A stretch of DNA of 64,000 nucleotides from assembly GCF_937873615.1 (NCBI RefSeq), contig NZ_CALMYP010000004.1:90831-154830 (forward strand), given 5' to 3'. This document shows, piece after piece, positions 1 through 9,079 of the stretch. The position numbers were made by a program, and so were the translations under genes. This DNA is from an uncultured Paracoccus sp. GTDB taxonomy: Bacteria; Pseudomonadota; Alphaproteobacteria; Rhodobacterales; Rhodobacteraceae. Numbering within the stretch: the first letter of the stretch is position 1; each line of letters starts with the position of its first letter. The notes below the pieces were generated by a model, which was given only the letters and a program-made list of their open reading frames with translations, searched no databases and had not been told where the DNA came from.

Positions 1-449
1 CGGAGTCGATCCTCCGGAAGGAGGCGGGCGACCGCTTCGAGGCTTACTCTGCCGGCACAAGGCCGCGCTCGGAACTGAACCCGTTTGCGCTGGATGTGCT
101 GCAGCAGAAGGGCCATGACATCTCGGTTCTTCGCGCCAAGAACATCGCCGAGTTCCAGGGCGAGAGTGCGCCGAAGTTCGACTTCGTGTTCACGGTCTGC
201 AACCAGGCTGCAAACGAGGAGTGCCCGGCCTGGACCGGCCAGCCGGTCAGCGCGCATTGGGGCATGCCGGATCCCGTGAAGGCCGAAGGAACCGACGCAC
301 AGAAGAGCCTCGCCTTTCATCAGGCCTACGGGGCTCTGCACAACCGGATCAAGGTCTTCACGGCTCTGCCGATCGCCTCGCTTGATCGCATTTCACTCCA
401 GAAGGCGGTGGACGATATAGGCCAGGCCGACGCCGGTGCGCGCGCATGA
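1..449 (+). CDS. arsC: Arsenate reductase ArsC, LMW-phosphatase type (5' truncated by window)
   Basis: The reading frame is open from base 3 to the stop at 447-449, with no start inside the window before codons that are clearly conserved, so the N-terminus lies upstream. The visible part contains [22 protein letters not shown] and [16 protein letters not shown], which are typical of thioredoxin- or glutaredoxin-coupled arsenate reductases of the low-molecular-weight phosphatase fold. The catalytic P-loop cysteine is in the missing part and cannot be checked. The enzyme would reduce arsenate to arsenite for export by Acr3 (2706-3713). Its stop overlaps the next start (ATGA at 446-449), so the two genes are probably translationally coupled. 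Confidence 0.85.
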   Translation, partial: ESILRKEAGDRFEAYSAGTRPRSELNPFALDVLQQKGHDISVLRAKNIAEFQGESAPKFDFVFTVCNQAANEECPAWTGQPVSAHWGMPDPVKAEGTDAQKSLAFHQAYGALHNRIKVFTALPIASLDRISLQKAVDDIGQADAGARA

Positions 450-1444
450 CTGTCTATGCCCTCAACGGCCTCGGCCGGATCGGCAAGCTGGCGCTCAAGC
501 CGCTTCTCGAGCGCGGCGCACAGATCGCCTGGATCAACGACGCGATCGGCGATCCGGCGATGCATGCGCACCTGATGGAGTTCGACACCGTCCACGGGCG
601 ATGGGATGCCGCGTTCGAGCACGATGCCGACAGCGTGACCATCGACGGCAAGCGCCTGCCGTTCATCGGTACAAGGGACCCGTCGGCGCTGCCACTGGAC
701 GGGGTGGATGTGGTCATCGACTGCACGGGCGTCTTCAAGACCGAGGCGAAGCTGGCGCCATACTTCGATGGGGGCGTGAAGAAGGTCGTGGTCTCGGCCC
801 CGGTGAAGGACGGCGGCGCGGCCAACATCGTCTATGGGGTGAACCACGATATCTACGACCCGGCGCGACACCGGATCGTCACTGCGGCCAGCTGCACCAC
901 GAACTGCCTCGCGCCGGTGGTGAAGGTCATCCATGAGGCGATCGGCATCCGCCACGGGTCGATCACCACGATCCACGACGTGACGAACACGCAGACGATC
1001 GTCGACCGCCCGGCGAAGGACCTCCGCCGCGCGCGTTCTGCCCTGAACAGCCTGATCCCCACCACCACGGGCAGCGCCACCGCGATCACGCTGATCTATC
1101 CCGAGCTGGAAGGCCGTCTGAACGGCCATGCGGTGCGGGTGCCGCTCCTGAACGCCTCGATCACCGATTGCGTCTTCGAGGTCGAGCGGGAGACGACCGT
1201 CGAAGAAGTGAACGCGCTGTTCAAGGCCGCTGCCGAGGGGCCGCTCGAGGGCATCCTCGGCTACGAGGAGCGGCCGCTGGTGTCGGCAGACTACACGAAC
1301 GACCCGCGGTCGAGCATCGTGGATGCGCCCTCGACCATGGTGGTGAACGGCACGCAAGTGAAGATCTACGCCTGGTACGACAATGAGATGGGGTATGCGC
1401 ACCGTCTCGTCGATGTCGCGATGATGGTCGGGGCCGGCTCATGA
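446..1444 (+). CDS. ArsJ-associated glyceraldehyde-3-phosphate dehydrogenase
   Basis: A 332-residue protein of type I GAPDH. The Rossmann start reads [19 protein letters not shown], the catalytic cysteine sits in ASCTTNC near residue 150, and the C-terminal [10 protein letters not shown] motif is present. Its place directly before arsJ identifies it as the arsenic-dedicated paralogue. From established work on this pair, it makes 1-arseno-3-phosphoglycerate from arsenate and glyceraldehyde-3-phosphate, and ArsJ exports the product. It overlaps arsC upstream and arsJ downstream by 4 bp each. A purely glycolytic role is unlikely in this context. Confidence 0.92.
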   Translation: MTVYALNGLGRIGKLALKPLLERGAQIAWINDAIGDPAMHAHLMEFDTVHGRWDAAFEHDADSVTIDGKRLPFIGTRDPSALPLDGVDVVIDCTGVFKTEAKLAPYFDGGVKKVVVSAPVKDGGAANIVYGVNHDIYDPARHRIVTAASCTTNCLAPVVKVIHEAIGIRHGSITTIHDVTNTQTIVDRPAKDLRRARSALNSLIPTTTGSATAITLIYPELEGRLNGHAVRVPLLNASITDCVFEVERETTVEEVNALFKAAAEGPLEGILGYEERPLVSADYTNDPRSSIVDAPSTMVVNGTQVKIYAWYDNEMGYAHRLVDVAMMVGAGS

Positions 1445-2709
1445 GCCAGCGTCCCGAAGGCCTCTCCGCCTACATCGCGGTCACGGCGTCCTATTGGGCG
1501 TTCATGCTGACGGACGGCGCGCTGCGGATGCTGGTGCTGCTGCACTTTCACACTCTTGGCTTCACGCCGGTGCAGCTCGCCTATCTGTTTGTGCTCTACG
1601 AGATCGCGGGCATGGTGACCAACCTGTCGGCGGGATGGATCGCGGCGCGCTTCGGGCTGACATCGACACTCTACGCGGGCCTCGGGCTTCAGATCGTGGC
1701 GCTGATCGCGCTGGCGCAACTCGACCCGGGCTGGGCCATCGGGGCCTCGGTCGCCTTCGTCATGGTCGTGCAGGGCGCAAGCGGGGTGGCGAAGGACCTC
1801 GCCAAGATGTCTTCGAAGTCGGCGGTGAAGATCCTCGCGCCGACCGAAAACGGCGGCCTCTTCCGCTGGGTCGCGATCCTAACGGGCTCGAAGAACGCCG
1901 TTAAGGGGCTGGGCTTCCTGCTAGGCGCGGCACTCCTCGCCACGGTTGGCTTCGTCTGGGCCGTCCTCGCGATGGCGGCGGTGCTGGCGGCAATCCTCGT
2001 CGCGGTGCTGATCGCCATGCCGCCGGGCTTGCCGAAGGGGCGCAAGGGCGCCAAGTTCTCCGAGGTCTTTTCCAAGTCCGCCAACGTCAACTGGCTCTCG
2101 GCGGCGCGCGTGTTCCTGTTCGGCGCCCGAGACATCTGGTTCGTCGTCGGCATCCCGATCTACTTCTACGCCGTCCTGTCCGACGGCACGACCGAGGGCA
2201 ATCGCGCCGCCTTCTTCATGATCGGCACCTTCATGGCGCTCTGGATCATCCTCTACGGCGCGGTGCAGGCCTCGGCGCCGAAGCTGCTGCGCGCAGCCAC
2301 CACGCCCGAGCGCGACCTCGTGCTGAAGGCCCGCGGCTGGGCGTGGACGCTTGCAGCAGTTCCAGCCGCGCTAACCGCGGCGGCGCTCGCGTCGGGCGAG
2401 CCGCAGCCCTGGCTCACGGCGTCGCTGGTCGCCGGCCTCCTGACCTTCGGCGCGATCTTCGCGGTGAATTCCGCGCTTCACTCTTACCTGATCCTCGCCT
2501 TCACCAAGGCCGAGCGCGTCACGATGGATGTTGGCTTCTACTATATGGCCAACGCCGGCGGGCGGCTTCTGGGAACGGTCCTGTCGGGGCTCACCTACCA
2601 GATCGGCGGGCTGCCCCTCATGCTCGGCACTGCCACGCTCATGGTCTGTCTCTCCGCGCTCGCCGCCGGGCGCCTGACCGCGACGGAGCCCGAGGTCACA
2701 CCGGCATGA
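1441..2709 (+). CDS. arsJ: ArsJ organoarsenical efflux MFS transporter
   Basis: A 422-residue polytopic membrane protein of the major facilitator superfamily with about 12 hydrophobic segments. It begins [20 protein letters not shown], as ArsJ proteins do. The expected substrate is 1-arseno-3-phosphoglycerate made by the preceding GAPDH, which breaks down outside the cell to release arsenate. It overlaps the GAPDH stop and the acr3 start by ATGA junctions, so the four ars genes form one tight transcription unit. No ars regulator gene is in the window; it would lie upstream. Confidence 0.9.
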   Translation: MSQRPEGLSAYIAVTASYWAFMLTDGALRMLVLLHFHTLGFTPVQLAYLFVLYEIAGMVTNLSAGWIAARFGLTSTLYAGLGLQIVALIALAQLDPGWAIGASVAFVMVVQGASGVAKDLAKMSSKSAVKILAPTENGGLFRWVAILTGSKNAVKGLGFLLGAALLATVGFVWAVLAMAAVLAAILVAVLIAMPPGLPKGRKGAKFSEVFSKSANVNWLSAARVFLFGARDIWFVVGIPIYFYAVLSDGTTEGNRAAFFMIGTFMALWIILYGAVQASAPKLLRAATTPERDLVLKARGWAWTLAAVPAALTAAALASGEPQPWLTASLVAGLLTFGAIFAVNSALHSYLILAFTKAERVTMDVGFYYMANAGGRLLGTVLSGLTYQIGGLPLMLGTATLMVCLSALAAGRLTATEPEVTPA

Positions 2710-3713
2710 GCGTCTTCGAGCGGTACCTGACCCTCTGGGTCGCGCTGGCCATGCTGGCGGGCATCGCCATCGGGGTCATGGCGCCCGTCCTGGTCGAGAC
2801 GATCGCCGCGGCGGAGGTGGCCAGCGTCAATCTCGTCGTCGCCGTGCTGATCTGGGCGATGGTCTACCCGATGATGGTCGGCGTGGACCCGCGCAGCCTG
2901 CGGGATGTCGTCAAGCAGCCGAAGGGCCTTGGTATCACGCTCGCCGTAAACTGGCTGATCAAGCCCTTCACCATGGCCGCGCTCGGCGTCCTGTTCTTCG
3001 AGGTGGTCTTCGCCGACCTCATCGCGCCGGAGGATGCCCAGCAGTACATTGCCGGTCTGATCCTGCTGGGCGCGGCACCCTGCACCGCGATGGTCTTTGT
3101 CTGGTCGCAGCTGACGCGCGGCGACGAGAGCTACACGCTCCTCCAGGTCTCGGTGAACGACGTCGTGATGGTCTTCGCCTTCGCGCCCATTGTGGCGTTT
3201 CTTCTCGGCGTGACCGACATCGCCGTGCCGTGGGAAACACTGGTCCTTTCGGTCGTCCTGTTCGTCGCCCTGCCGCTTGCCGCCGGCCTCTGGACACGGG
3301 CACAGCTGGGCTCTCCAAAGCGAATCGTCGCCTTCCGCGACCGGGTGAAACCCTGGGGCGTCGTGGGTCTGATCGCGACGGTCGTGATCCTGTTCGGACT
3401 TCAGGGCCAGGTGATCCTCGATCGGCCGCAGGTCATCGCGCTGATCGCCGTGCCGATCCTGATCCAGTCCTACGGGATCTTCGCGCTGGCCTATGCCGCC
3501 GCCTGGGCGCTGCGCGTGCCGCACCGGATTGCGGCGCCCTGCGCGCTGATCGGCACGTCGAATTTCTTCGAGCTTGCCGTCGCTGTCGCCATCAGCCTGT
3601 TCGGCCTGGACTCCGGCGCGGCGCTCGCCACGGTGGTCGGCGTCCTCGTCGAGGTGCCGGTCATGCTGTCGCTCGTCGCCTTCGCCAACCGTACGCGGGC
3701 CGGTTTCGCATGA
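2706..3713 (+). CDS. acr3: ACR3-family arsenite efflux pump
   Basis: A 335-residue, roughly 10-TM transporter of the ACR3 family. The start at 2706 overlaps the arsJ stop and gives [20 protein letters not shown], the usual family N-terminus; a longer frame beginning at 2343 is only read-through of the arsJ region. The conserved transmembrane cysteine is in [14 protein letters not shown] near residue 126. It exports arsenite produced by ArsC, so the operon combines a reduction/efflux route with the GAPDH/ArsJ route. The gene ends 23 bp before the convergent P-type ATPase. Confidence 0.93.
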   Translation: MSVFERYLTLWVALAMLAGIAIGVMAPVLVETIAAAEVASVNLVVAVLIWAMVYPMMVGVDPRSLRDVVKQPKGLGITLAVNWLIKPFTMAALGVLFFEVVFADLIAPEDAQQYIAGLILLGAAPCTAMVFVWSQLTRGDESYTLLQVSVNDVVMVFAFAPIVAFLLGVTDIAVPWETLVLSVVLFVALPLAAGLWTRAQLGSPKRIVAFRDRVKPWGVVGLIATVVILFGLQGQVILDRPQVIALIAVPILIQSYGIFALAYAAAWALRVPHRIAAPCALIGTSNFFELAVAVAISLFGLDSGAALATVVGVLVEVPVMLSLVAFANRTRAGFA

Positions 3714-3736
3714 TCCCAGACCTGCCAAACAGCATC

Positions 3737-5968
3737 TCAGGTCTCCTCCGGATCGAAAGCGAGAAGCCGCAGCGCGTTCAGCGTGACGAGCACCGTCGCG
3801 CCGGTATCGGCGAGGATTGCAATCCAGAGCCCGGTGATGCCAAGGATGGTCGTCACTAGGAACACCGCCTTGAGGCCGAGCGCGATCACCACGTTCTGCC
3901 TGATGTTGGCCATGGTCACCCGGGAAAGCCGTATCTTGCCGGCCACATCGGTTACCCGGTTGCGGAGGATCGCGGCATCGGCAGTCTCAAGCGCGACATC
4001 CGTACCGGAGCCCATAGCCACGCCAATATTGGCGGAGGCAAGCGCAGGGGCATCGTTGATGCCGTCACCCACCATCATGACCTGGCCCTTGGCAGCCATC
4101 TCGCGGATCGCAGCGACCTTGTCTTCGGGCATCAACTCGGCGCGGTACTCAATGCCGAGGCCGTCTGATATGGCTGCCGCTGTGCGTCGGTTGTCACCGG
4201 TCAGCATCACCGAACTCACGCCGAGCGCCTTCAGCTGCTGGACCGCACGGGCGGCATCCTCTCGAGGCTCATCCCGAAGCGCGATGAGCCCGACAAGCTC
4301 GCTCCGGCGGAAGACTGCGACGACCGTCTTGCCCTCGTCTTCAAGGCTCGCCGCCCTCCGCCGCGCGCTGCCGTCGAGCACACCGTGCTCCTCCGCGAAC
4401 CGTGGCGAGCCCACCCATGCCTGGTCACCCTCCACGACCGCCTCGGCCCCCCGGCCCGGGAGCGTTTTGGCGGCCGATGCGACCAAGGGCGCAATTTCCG
4501 CCGCTTCTGCGCGCGCCAGGATCGCCTCCGCCAAAGGATGGCTCGACCCCGCTTCGACGGCGGCAGCCAGCGCCAGCACCTCCGTCTCCGATACCGAGAT
4601 CGGCACCACGTCCGTGACTCGCGGCCGTCCGTGGGTCAGGGTCCCCGTCTTGTCGAACGCAACATGAGTGATCGCCGCCGCAGCCTCGATCACGGCGCCT
4701 CCCTTCATCAGGAGCCCACGCCGCGCGCCGGAAGAAAGCGCAGAGGCGATGGAAGCCGGCACCGAGATCACCAGCGCGCAGGGACATCCGATGAGCAGGA
4801 GCGCGAGCGCGCGGTAGATCCACGTATCCCAGGCTTGCGCGAACGCGAGGGGCGGAATGATCGCCACCAGCACCGCAACCCCGACGACTGCGGGCATGTA
4901 GATACGGCTGAAACGATCGATGAAGCGCTCCGTCGGTGCGCGGGCACTCTCTGCCTCCTCGACCAGACGAATGATCCGGGCGATGGTGTTGTCCTCGGCC
5001 GACTTCGTGACCCGGACACGCAGCGCCGCCTCGGAATTGATCGAGCCTGCAAAAACCGGGGACCCCGGCTCCTTCAGCTTCGGCACACTCTCCCCCGTGA
5101 CGGCGCTCTCGTCGACGCCCGAAGTGCCCTCGATCACCTCGCCGTCTGCCGGGACCCGGTCCCCCGGGCGCACCAGAACGATCTGGTCCACTTGCAAATG
5201 GTCGGCCGGTATCACCCGTGTCCTGCCGCCGATCTCGAGGAGCGCAGTCTTCGGCACCAGGCGAGCGAGCGCCCGGATCCCGTCGCGCGCCTTGTTCGCC
5301 GCCACGCCTTCGAGAACCTCCCCAACAGCGAAGAGGAAGACGACCAGCGCCGCTTCTTCTGCTGCATTGATGACGAGCGCGCCGGTGGCGGCGATGGTCA
5401 TCAGCATCTCGATCGTGAACGGCATACCCGCTCGGGCGGACGCCACGGCGCGGCGCGCGATTGGCGCAACCCCGATGAGCGTGGCGAGGACGAATGCCCA
5501 GGTCGCCACGTCCTGGGAAGCGAGCAGTTTCACGGCCCATGCCGCCGCGAGGAGGAGCCCGGTGCCGATCACCAGTCTGCCCTTCGCGGTCCGATACCAA
5601 CGGGAACCGGGCGCGGGTTGGCTCTCGGGCTCTGTCGATGCAGTGTCGGGCTCGCGTCCTGCGCCATCCTGCGCGCCGTCTGGCGACAACGACCGGTCGC
5701 CCGTCGGCAGCACGAAGCGTTTCCGGTCGGGGCTCGACCCTTTTGTCGCGATCCCGTAGCCGAGCCGCTTGACGGTCGCCTCAATCTGATCGCGCGGCGT
5801 CTGCCCTTCGTCGAGGGTTAGCCGAAGCCGCTCAGTCATAAGCGCCACGTCGACGTCCCTCACGCCCGGCAAGCGTTCGACCGCACCCCGGACCTTGTTG
5901 GCGCAGGACGCACAGTCCATCCCGGAAACCGTCCACTCGTAGGTTGCACTGTCGCTCGCTGTCATCAC
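3737..5968 (-). CDS. Heavy-metal P1B-type ATPase (Zn/Cd/Pb efflux, ZntA/CadA type)
   Basis: A 743-residue metal-transporting ATPase. One N-terminal heavy-metal-associated domain carries GMDCASC (about residues 17-23), followed by a linker of about 40 polar residues. The transmembrane CPC motif (IGCPCALVISVP) is near residue 390, the phosphorylation site DKTGTLT near 440, the SSHPLAEA motif follows, and the hinge GDGINDAPAL is near the C-terminus. CPC with this layout is typical of the Zn2+/Cd2+/Pb2+ subgroup. It is transcribed away from the MerR regulator at 6057, and a MerR-type promoter with a 19-bp spacer lies just before it. Two consecutive Met codons make the exact start uncertain by one residue. 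Confidence 0.93.
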   Translation of the reverse strand: MMTASDSATYEWTVSGMDCASCANKVRGAVERLPGVRDVDVALMTERLRLTLDEGQTPRDQIEATVKRLGYGIATKGSSPDRKRFVLPTGDRSLSPDGAQDGAGREPDTASTEPESQPAPGSRWYRTAKGRLVIGTGLLLAAAWAVKLLASQDVATWAFVLATLIGVAPIARRAVASARAGMPFTIEMLMTIAATGALVINAAEEAALVVFLFAVGEVLEGVAANKARDGIRALARLVPKTALLEIGGRTRVIPADHLQVDQIVLVRPGDRVPADGEVIEGTSGVDESAVTGESVPKLKEPGSPVFAGSINSEAALRVRVTKSAEDNTIARIIRLVEEAESARAPTERFIDRFSRIYMPAVVGVAVLVAIIPPLAFAQAWDTWIYRALALLLIGCPCALVISVPASIASALSSGARRGLLMKGGAVIEAAAAITHVAFDKTGTLTHGRPRVTDVVPISVSETEVLALAAAVEAGSSHPLAEAILARAEAAEIAPLVASAAKTLPGRGAEAVVEGDQAWVGSPRFAEEHGVLDGSARRRAASLEDEGKTVVAVFRRSELVGLIALRDEPREDAARAVQQLKALGVSSVMLTGDNRRTAAAISDGLGIEYRAELMPEDKVAAIREMAAKGQVMMVGDGINDAPALASANIGVAMGSGTDVALETADAAILRNRVTDVAGKIRLSRVTMANIRQNVVIALGLKAVFLVTTILGITGLWIAILADTGATVLVTLNALRLLAFDPEET

Positions 5969-5995
5969 GCCCTTCCACCCGCCCAGCGGGCGACG

Positions 5996-6024
5996 TTGTA
6001 TTTACTGAGTCGGGAATGTAAGAT
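5996..6024 (+). promoter_or_regulatory. Putative promoter of the merR-family gene
   Basis: TTGTAT (5996-6001), a 17-bp spacer and TAAGAT (6019-6024) face the regulator gene. The -10 element overlaps the MerR operator inside the divergent ATPase promoter, so the regulator probably represses itself. This is a motif reading only. Confidence 0.45.
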
Positions 6025-6045
6025 CTCTAGTAGCTATAGCTTCAA
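6015..6045 (-). promoter_or_regulatory. MerR-type promoter for the metal P-type ATPase
   Basis: Read on the minus strand, TTGAAG (6040-6045) is separated by exactly 19 bp from TACATT (6015-6020). The overlong spacer holds the imperfect dyad CTATAG-CTA-CTAGAG. A 19-bp spacer with a central dyad is the hallmark of promoters activated by MerR-family DNA distortion. The ATPase start codon is about 50 bp downstream. Confidence 0.75.
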
Positions 6046-6056
6046 GAGGCAATCTG

Positions 6057-6491
6057 ATGCTCACCATCGGAAAATTGGGTAAGGCGGCCGGCGTAAAGGT
6101 TCCGACGATCCGCTACTACGAGCAGATCGGGCTCCTGCCGGAGCCGGAGCGCAGCGCCGGAAACCAGCGGCTCTATGGGCAGTCGGCACTGGATCGGCTG
6201 GCGTTCATCCGACATGCGCGCGAGCTCGGGTTTCCGCTGGAGGCTATCCGGGACCTTCTCAGCCTCTCCGACAAGCCCGATCAATCCTGCGCAGCCGCCG
6301 ACGTCATTGCGAAGAAACATCTTACCGCCGTCAAGGCCCGGATTGCGCGGCTGACGGCGCTGAAGGCAGAGCTCGAGCGCATGATCACGCAATGCGCACA
6401 GGGCACCGTGGCCGACTGCCGCGTGATCGAGGTGCTGAGCGATCATTCACGCGGCGCGCAGGACCACAGGACGTCCGGGGCCGCCGAATGA
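6057..6491 (+). CDS. MerR-family metal-responsive regulator
   Basis: A 144-residue protein with an N-terminal winged-helix HTH ([20 protein letters not shown], then [12 protein letters not shown]), a dimerisation helix, and C-terminal cysteines at QSCAAAD and [16 protein letters not shown]. The paired C-terminal cysteines resemble the metal-binding loop of the ZntR/CadR/PbrR group, which fits Zn, Cd or Pb sensing. It is divergent from the P-type ATPase and overlaps the ynfA-like gene by ATGA. The promoters at 6015-6045 and 6820-6850 share its likely operator. The exact metal cannot be told from sequence alone. Confidence 0.9.
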   Translation: MLTIGKLGKAAGVKVPTIRYYEQIGLLPEPERSAGNQRLYGQSALDRLAFIRHARELGFPLEAIRDLLSLSDKPDQSCAAADVIAKKHLTAVKARIARLTALKAELERMITQCAQGTVADCRVIEVLSDHSRGAQDHRTSGAAE

Positions 6492-6823
6492 CGGCGCTGC
6501 CGACCCTGGCGATTTATGCCGCCGCGGCTCTGGCCGAAATTGCGGGCTGTTTCGCGATCTGGGCTTGGTGGCGTCTCGGCGCCTCAGCGGTTTGGCTGGT
6601 TCCAGGCGTTGCGAGCCTGATCGCCTTTGGCTGGCTCCTGGCGCAGATTGACTCGGCCTTCGCCGGGCGCGCCTACGCAGCCTACGGGGGCGTCTACATC
6701 GTGGCGTCGGTCGCCTGGATGTGGCTGGCCGAAGGCGAGCGACCAGACCGCTGGGATCTCACAGGCGGCGTCGTTTGCCTTGCGGGCGCGGCCCTGATCC
6801 TGCTCGCCCCGCGCGGCGCTTGA
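6488..6823 (+). CDS. YnfA-family small membrane protein
   Basis: A 111-residue protein with four hydrophobic segments and family signatures [31 protein letters not shown] and [12 protein letters not shown]. The start at 6488 overlaps the regulator stop and gives [20 protein letters not shown]; a longer frame from 6392 is read-through. YnfA proteins are small-multidrug-resistance-like transporters of uncertain substrate that often sit in metal or drug resistance clusters. Coupling to the MerR gene suggests co-expression with it. Confidence 0.9.
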   Translation: MTALPTLAIYAAAALAEIAGCFAIWAWWRLGASAVWLVPGVASLIAFGWLLAQIDSAFAGRAYAAYGGVYIVASVAWMWLAEGERPDRWDLTGGVVCLAGAALILLAPRGA

Positions 6824-6850
6824 ACCTCTAGCGACTAGAGGAATTAGAAC
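6820..6850 (+). promoter_or_regulatory. MerR-type promoter for the CDF gene(s)
   Basis: TTGAAC (6820-6825), a 19-bp spacer and TAGAAC (6845-6850). The dyad CCTCTAG-CGA-CTAGAGG (6825-6841) has perfect 7-bp arms and overlaps the last base of the -35 element. It shares the CTCTAG half-site with the site at 6025-6039, so the MerR protein at 6057 probably controls both. The next gene is a broken CDF at 6976. Confidence 0.75.
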
Positions 6851-6975
6851 TGCCTCTCGGCCGATTCTTGGGGCAGCAGGCCTGCTTCTTTTCTGGCGAG
6901 GATCGAGTGGCTTGCGCATGCAGGGCAGATGAGGCCGCCTTGATCCGACGGCCGGCACGAACGGAGGCGAACCTG

Positions 6976-7222
6976 ATGACCAAAGAACTGCCAAAGGATC
7001 CGGATGAACGTCAGCGCCGTACGCTCTGGACGGTTCTGCTGCTGAATGCGGCCATCGCCATCGGCTTTTTTGCGACAGGTGCATTGGGCGACTCCAGTGC
7101 GCTGATCGCCAACGGTCTGGACAACACCTCCGACAGCTTCGTGTACGCCATCAGCCTTTTCGCCCTGTCTCGTTCGGACAAATGGAAGCGTGCGGCCGCT
7201 AACGTGTCGGGGGGGCTCCTGC
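6976..7222 (+). pseudogene. Truncated CDF-type cation transporter
   Basis: The start at 6976 opens a protein whose first ~80 residues match the N-terminal half of a compact CDF cation transporter (LLNAAIAIGFFATGALGDSS, then ALIANGLDNTSDSFVY). After GGLLL (about 7222) the similarity stops and the frame runs on, out of register, through the next gene to 7488. The family is normally about 200-300 residues with six TM helices, so the C-terminal half is gone. It lies directly behind the MerR-type promoter, suggesting a deletion that brought the intact CDF at 7268 close to that promoter. Confidence 0.7.
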
Positions 7223-7267
7223 TAAGGCGGTCCATCAAGATGACGGCAAGACTTAAGCGAGAACACG

Positions 7268-8200
7268 ATGTCTCACGACCATGGCCACGCACATATCGAC
7301 CCCAAGTCCGGCGACCGACGGGTTTCCATTGCGATCTGGGCGAACGCGCTTTTGACGGTCGCCCAGATCGTCGGTGGCATCCTGTCCGGCAGCCTCGCCC
7401 TGATCGCCGATGCGCTGCACAACTTCTCCGACATGGCGTCGCTCGTGATCGCCTTCGCTGCGCGCAAGATCGCGCGGCGGCCCGCTGACGAGAGGATGAC
7501 CTTCGGTTACGGCCGCATCGAAATCGTCGCCGCTCTGATCAACTACACCACGCTGATCCTCGTTGGCTTCTATCTCATCTACGAGGGCGGCATGCGGATG
7601 ATCGACCCGCCCCAGGTCGCTGGCTGGACCGTGGTCATCCTCGGCGGTGTCGCGCTGGTGGTGGACACGCTGACGGCGCTGCTCACCTATTCGATGCAGA
7701 AGGGCAGCGTGAACATCCGTGCCCTTTTCCTGCACAACCTGTCGGACGCCCTGGCATCGGTCGCCGTGATCGTGGGTGGCGCGCTGATCATCCTTTACGA
7801 CATGCGGTGGGTCGATCCGGCGATCACCATCGGCATCGCGCTCTATATCCTCTACTTGGCTTTGACCGAGATCGGTGGGCCGATCCGGACCCTGATGCTC
7901 GGCAGCCCGCCGGACATCGACAACGACGCGGTTGTCGCCGCGATGCGTGGCATCGACGGGGTGGCTGACATCCACCACGCCCATTTCTGGCAGATGGAAG
8001 AGCATGCTGCTGCGCTCGACACACATGTGGTGGTCGAGGTGACTGCATGGGATCGCCTCGAGGACATCAAGCACGCGATGAAGCGGGCGCTTGAGAGCGA
8101 ATTCGGCATCACGCACTCGACGCTCGAGTTCGAGCGACAAGATCGGGCCCACCAGAATGCTAGCCTCTATGGACATGGAGGAAAGGAGGATGCGGACTGA
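7268..8200 (+). CDS. Cation diffusion facilitator (CzcD/ZitB-type Zn/Co/Cd exporter)
   Basis: A 310-residue CDF transporter. The His-rich N-terminus MSHDHGHAHID is followed by six TM helices with the metal-site motifs HNFSD (TM2, about residues 51-55) and HNLSD (TM5, about 156-160), and a C-terminal cytoplasmic domain with HHAHFWQ. It would move Zn2+ or related ions out in exchange for protons. The ribosome site before 7268 is weak, and the gene starts only 45 bp after the truncated CDF fragment, so it may depend on the MerR-type promoter at 6820-6850. Confidence 0.93.
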   Translation: MSHDHGHAHIDPKSGDRRVSIAIWANALLTVAQIVGGILSGSLALIADALHNFSDMASLVIAFAARKIARRPADERMTFGYGRIEIVAALINYTTLILVGFYLIYEGGMRMIDPPQVAGWTVVILGGVALVVDTLTALLTYSMQKGSVNIRALFLHNLSDALASVAVIVGGALIILYDMRWVDPAITIGIALYILYLALTEIGGPIRTLMLGSPPDIDNDAVVAAMRGIDGVADIHHAHFWQMEEHAAALDTHVVVEVTAWDRLEDIKHAMKRALESEFGITHSTLEFERQDRAHQNASLYGHGGKEDAD

Positions 8201-8626
8201 TGCGAGCTGCAGTGTGGTAACGATCCCAATGTCACTATAACGAAAACAATGACTTAGGGTGGAGAAGGTTGTCTTTCAGGCCCATTCCCTCCGCCATTGC
8301 ACCTTCATATCATATTGTTTTCTATAGATTTTCTGATTTTACCTCGGAATTATCCCCCCAGTTGTCCCTCCTGCCGAAATCGGAAGGCGGGGGAACGGGC
8401 GGGAACATAGGGGCATGAAGCCTCGCGTGCGTGACCGCTTCGGAAAACTGCCTTGGTTTTGCACATGCAGGAAAGTGACGCCCGCCGCCGGTCTACATCG
8501 GGGACGGTTTGACTTTTCCCGCCCCCCGGTCAGTCCAGAGGCTCTAAAGCCTTCCGCCGAAAACCTGAATCGTAGGGATTCCCTTGAGGCCTGATCTGTG
8601 ATTCGTCCTGTTTGGGAGGATGGTTC
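8201..8626. other. Intergenic stretch with a tRNA-3'-end-like sequence
   Basis: No gene is supported here. It is more AT-rich than its surroundings around 8300-8340. At 8281-8296 it holds a 16-base sequence ending CTCCGCCA that looks like the 3' end of a tRNA-Ser gene (acceptor stem plus CCA) without the rest of a tRNA. Such a piece is what an integrative element leaves at one end when it inserts into a tRNA gene. From about 8510 the sequence may already belong to the left end of the IS630-type remnant; no terminal repeat could be fixed. Confidence 0.4.
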
Positions 8627-8908
8627 ATGTCAGCACCTTTGCCGGATGCGCTTCGGGCGCGGTTTCAGAAGTTGATTGAGGAAGGGTTAAGCGGGCGCGC
8701 GGCGGCGCTGCGCTTGAAGCTTTCGCCTGCCACCGGGGCGCGTTGGGGGCTTGCGATCCGTCACACCGGACAGGCCCGCGCGGCACGTCAAGGTCGGCCC
8801 AGGGGCAAGGGAAAGCTCGATCCGCATCGTAGCTTCTTCGCGGAAATCATCGCGCAGGACGGTGACATCACGATGCCGGAGCTGGCATCTGCCTTGCATG
8901 ACGCAGCC
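8627..8908 (+). mobile_element. IS630-type transposase remnant (5' part only)
   Basis: A start at 8627 after a GGAGGATGG ribosome site opens MSAPLPDALRARFQKLIEEG, then an HTH-like segment and a basic RQGRPRGKGKLDPHRS linker, as in the first ORF of IS630-group transposases. Similarity ends at ALHDAA near 8908, where the DNA joins an IS3 fragment lying in the opposite direction. The DDE catalytic part is absent, so the element is dead. Confidence 0.65.
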
Positions 8909-9037
8909 AAGCTTCGGCGCAATCGCCTTGTAGGCAGCCGTGTCGCTGGCGTAATCGCCGCGGCTCTCTCGAAAAAGCCGAACACCGCGGTCGCGAAGCT
9001 CGGCCGGATAGGCGGGGGGGAATCTCTGCTTTGTCAT
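8909..9037 (-). mobile_element. IS3-type orfA remnant (N-terminal part)
   Basis: On the minus strand from 9037 the frame reads MTKQRFPPAYPAELRDRGVR, then LFRESRGDYASDTAAYKAIA and PKLGC, the N-terminal HTH region of an IS3-family OrfA. It breaks off at 8909 against the IS630 fragment. No leucine zipper or OrfB follows, so only the 5' end survives. Confidence 0.65.
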
Positions 9038-9079
9038 AGGGCTCATCCTTTGAGTGTTTTACTCTCCGGTAAACCCGGG

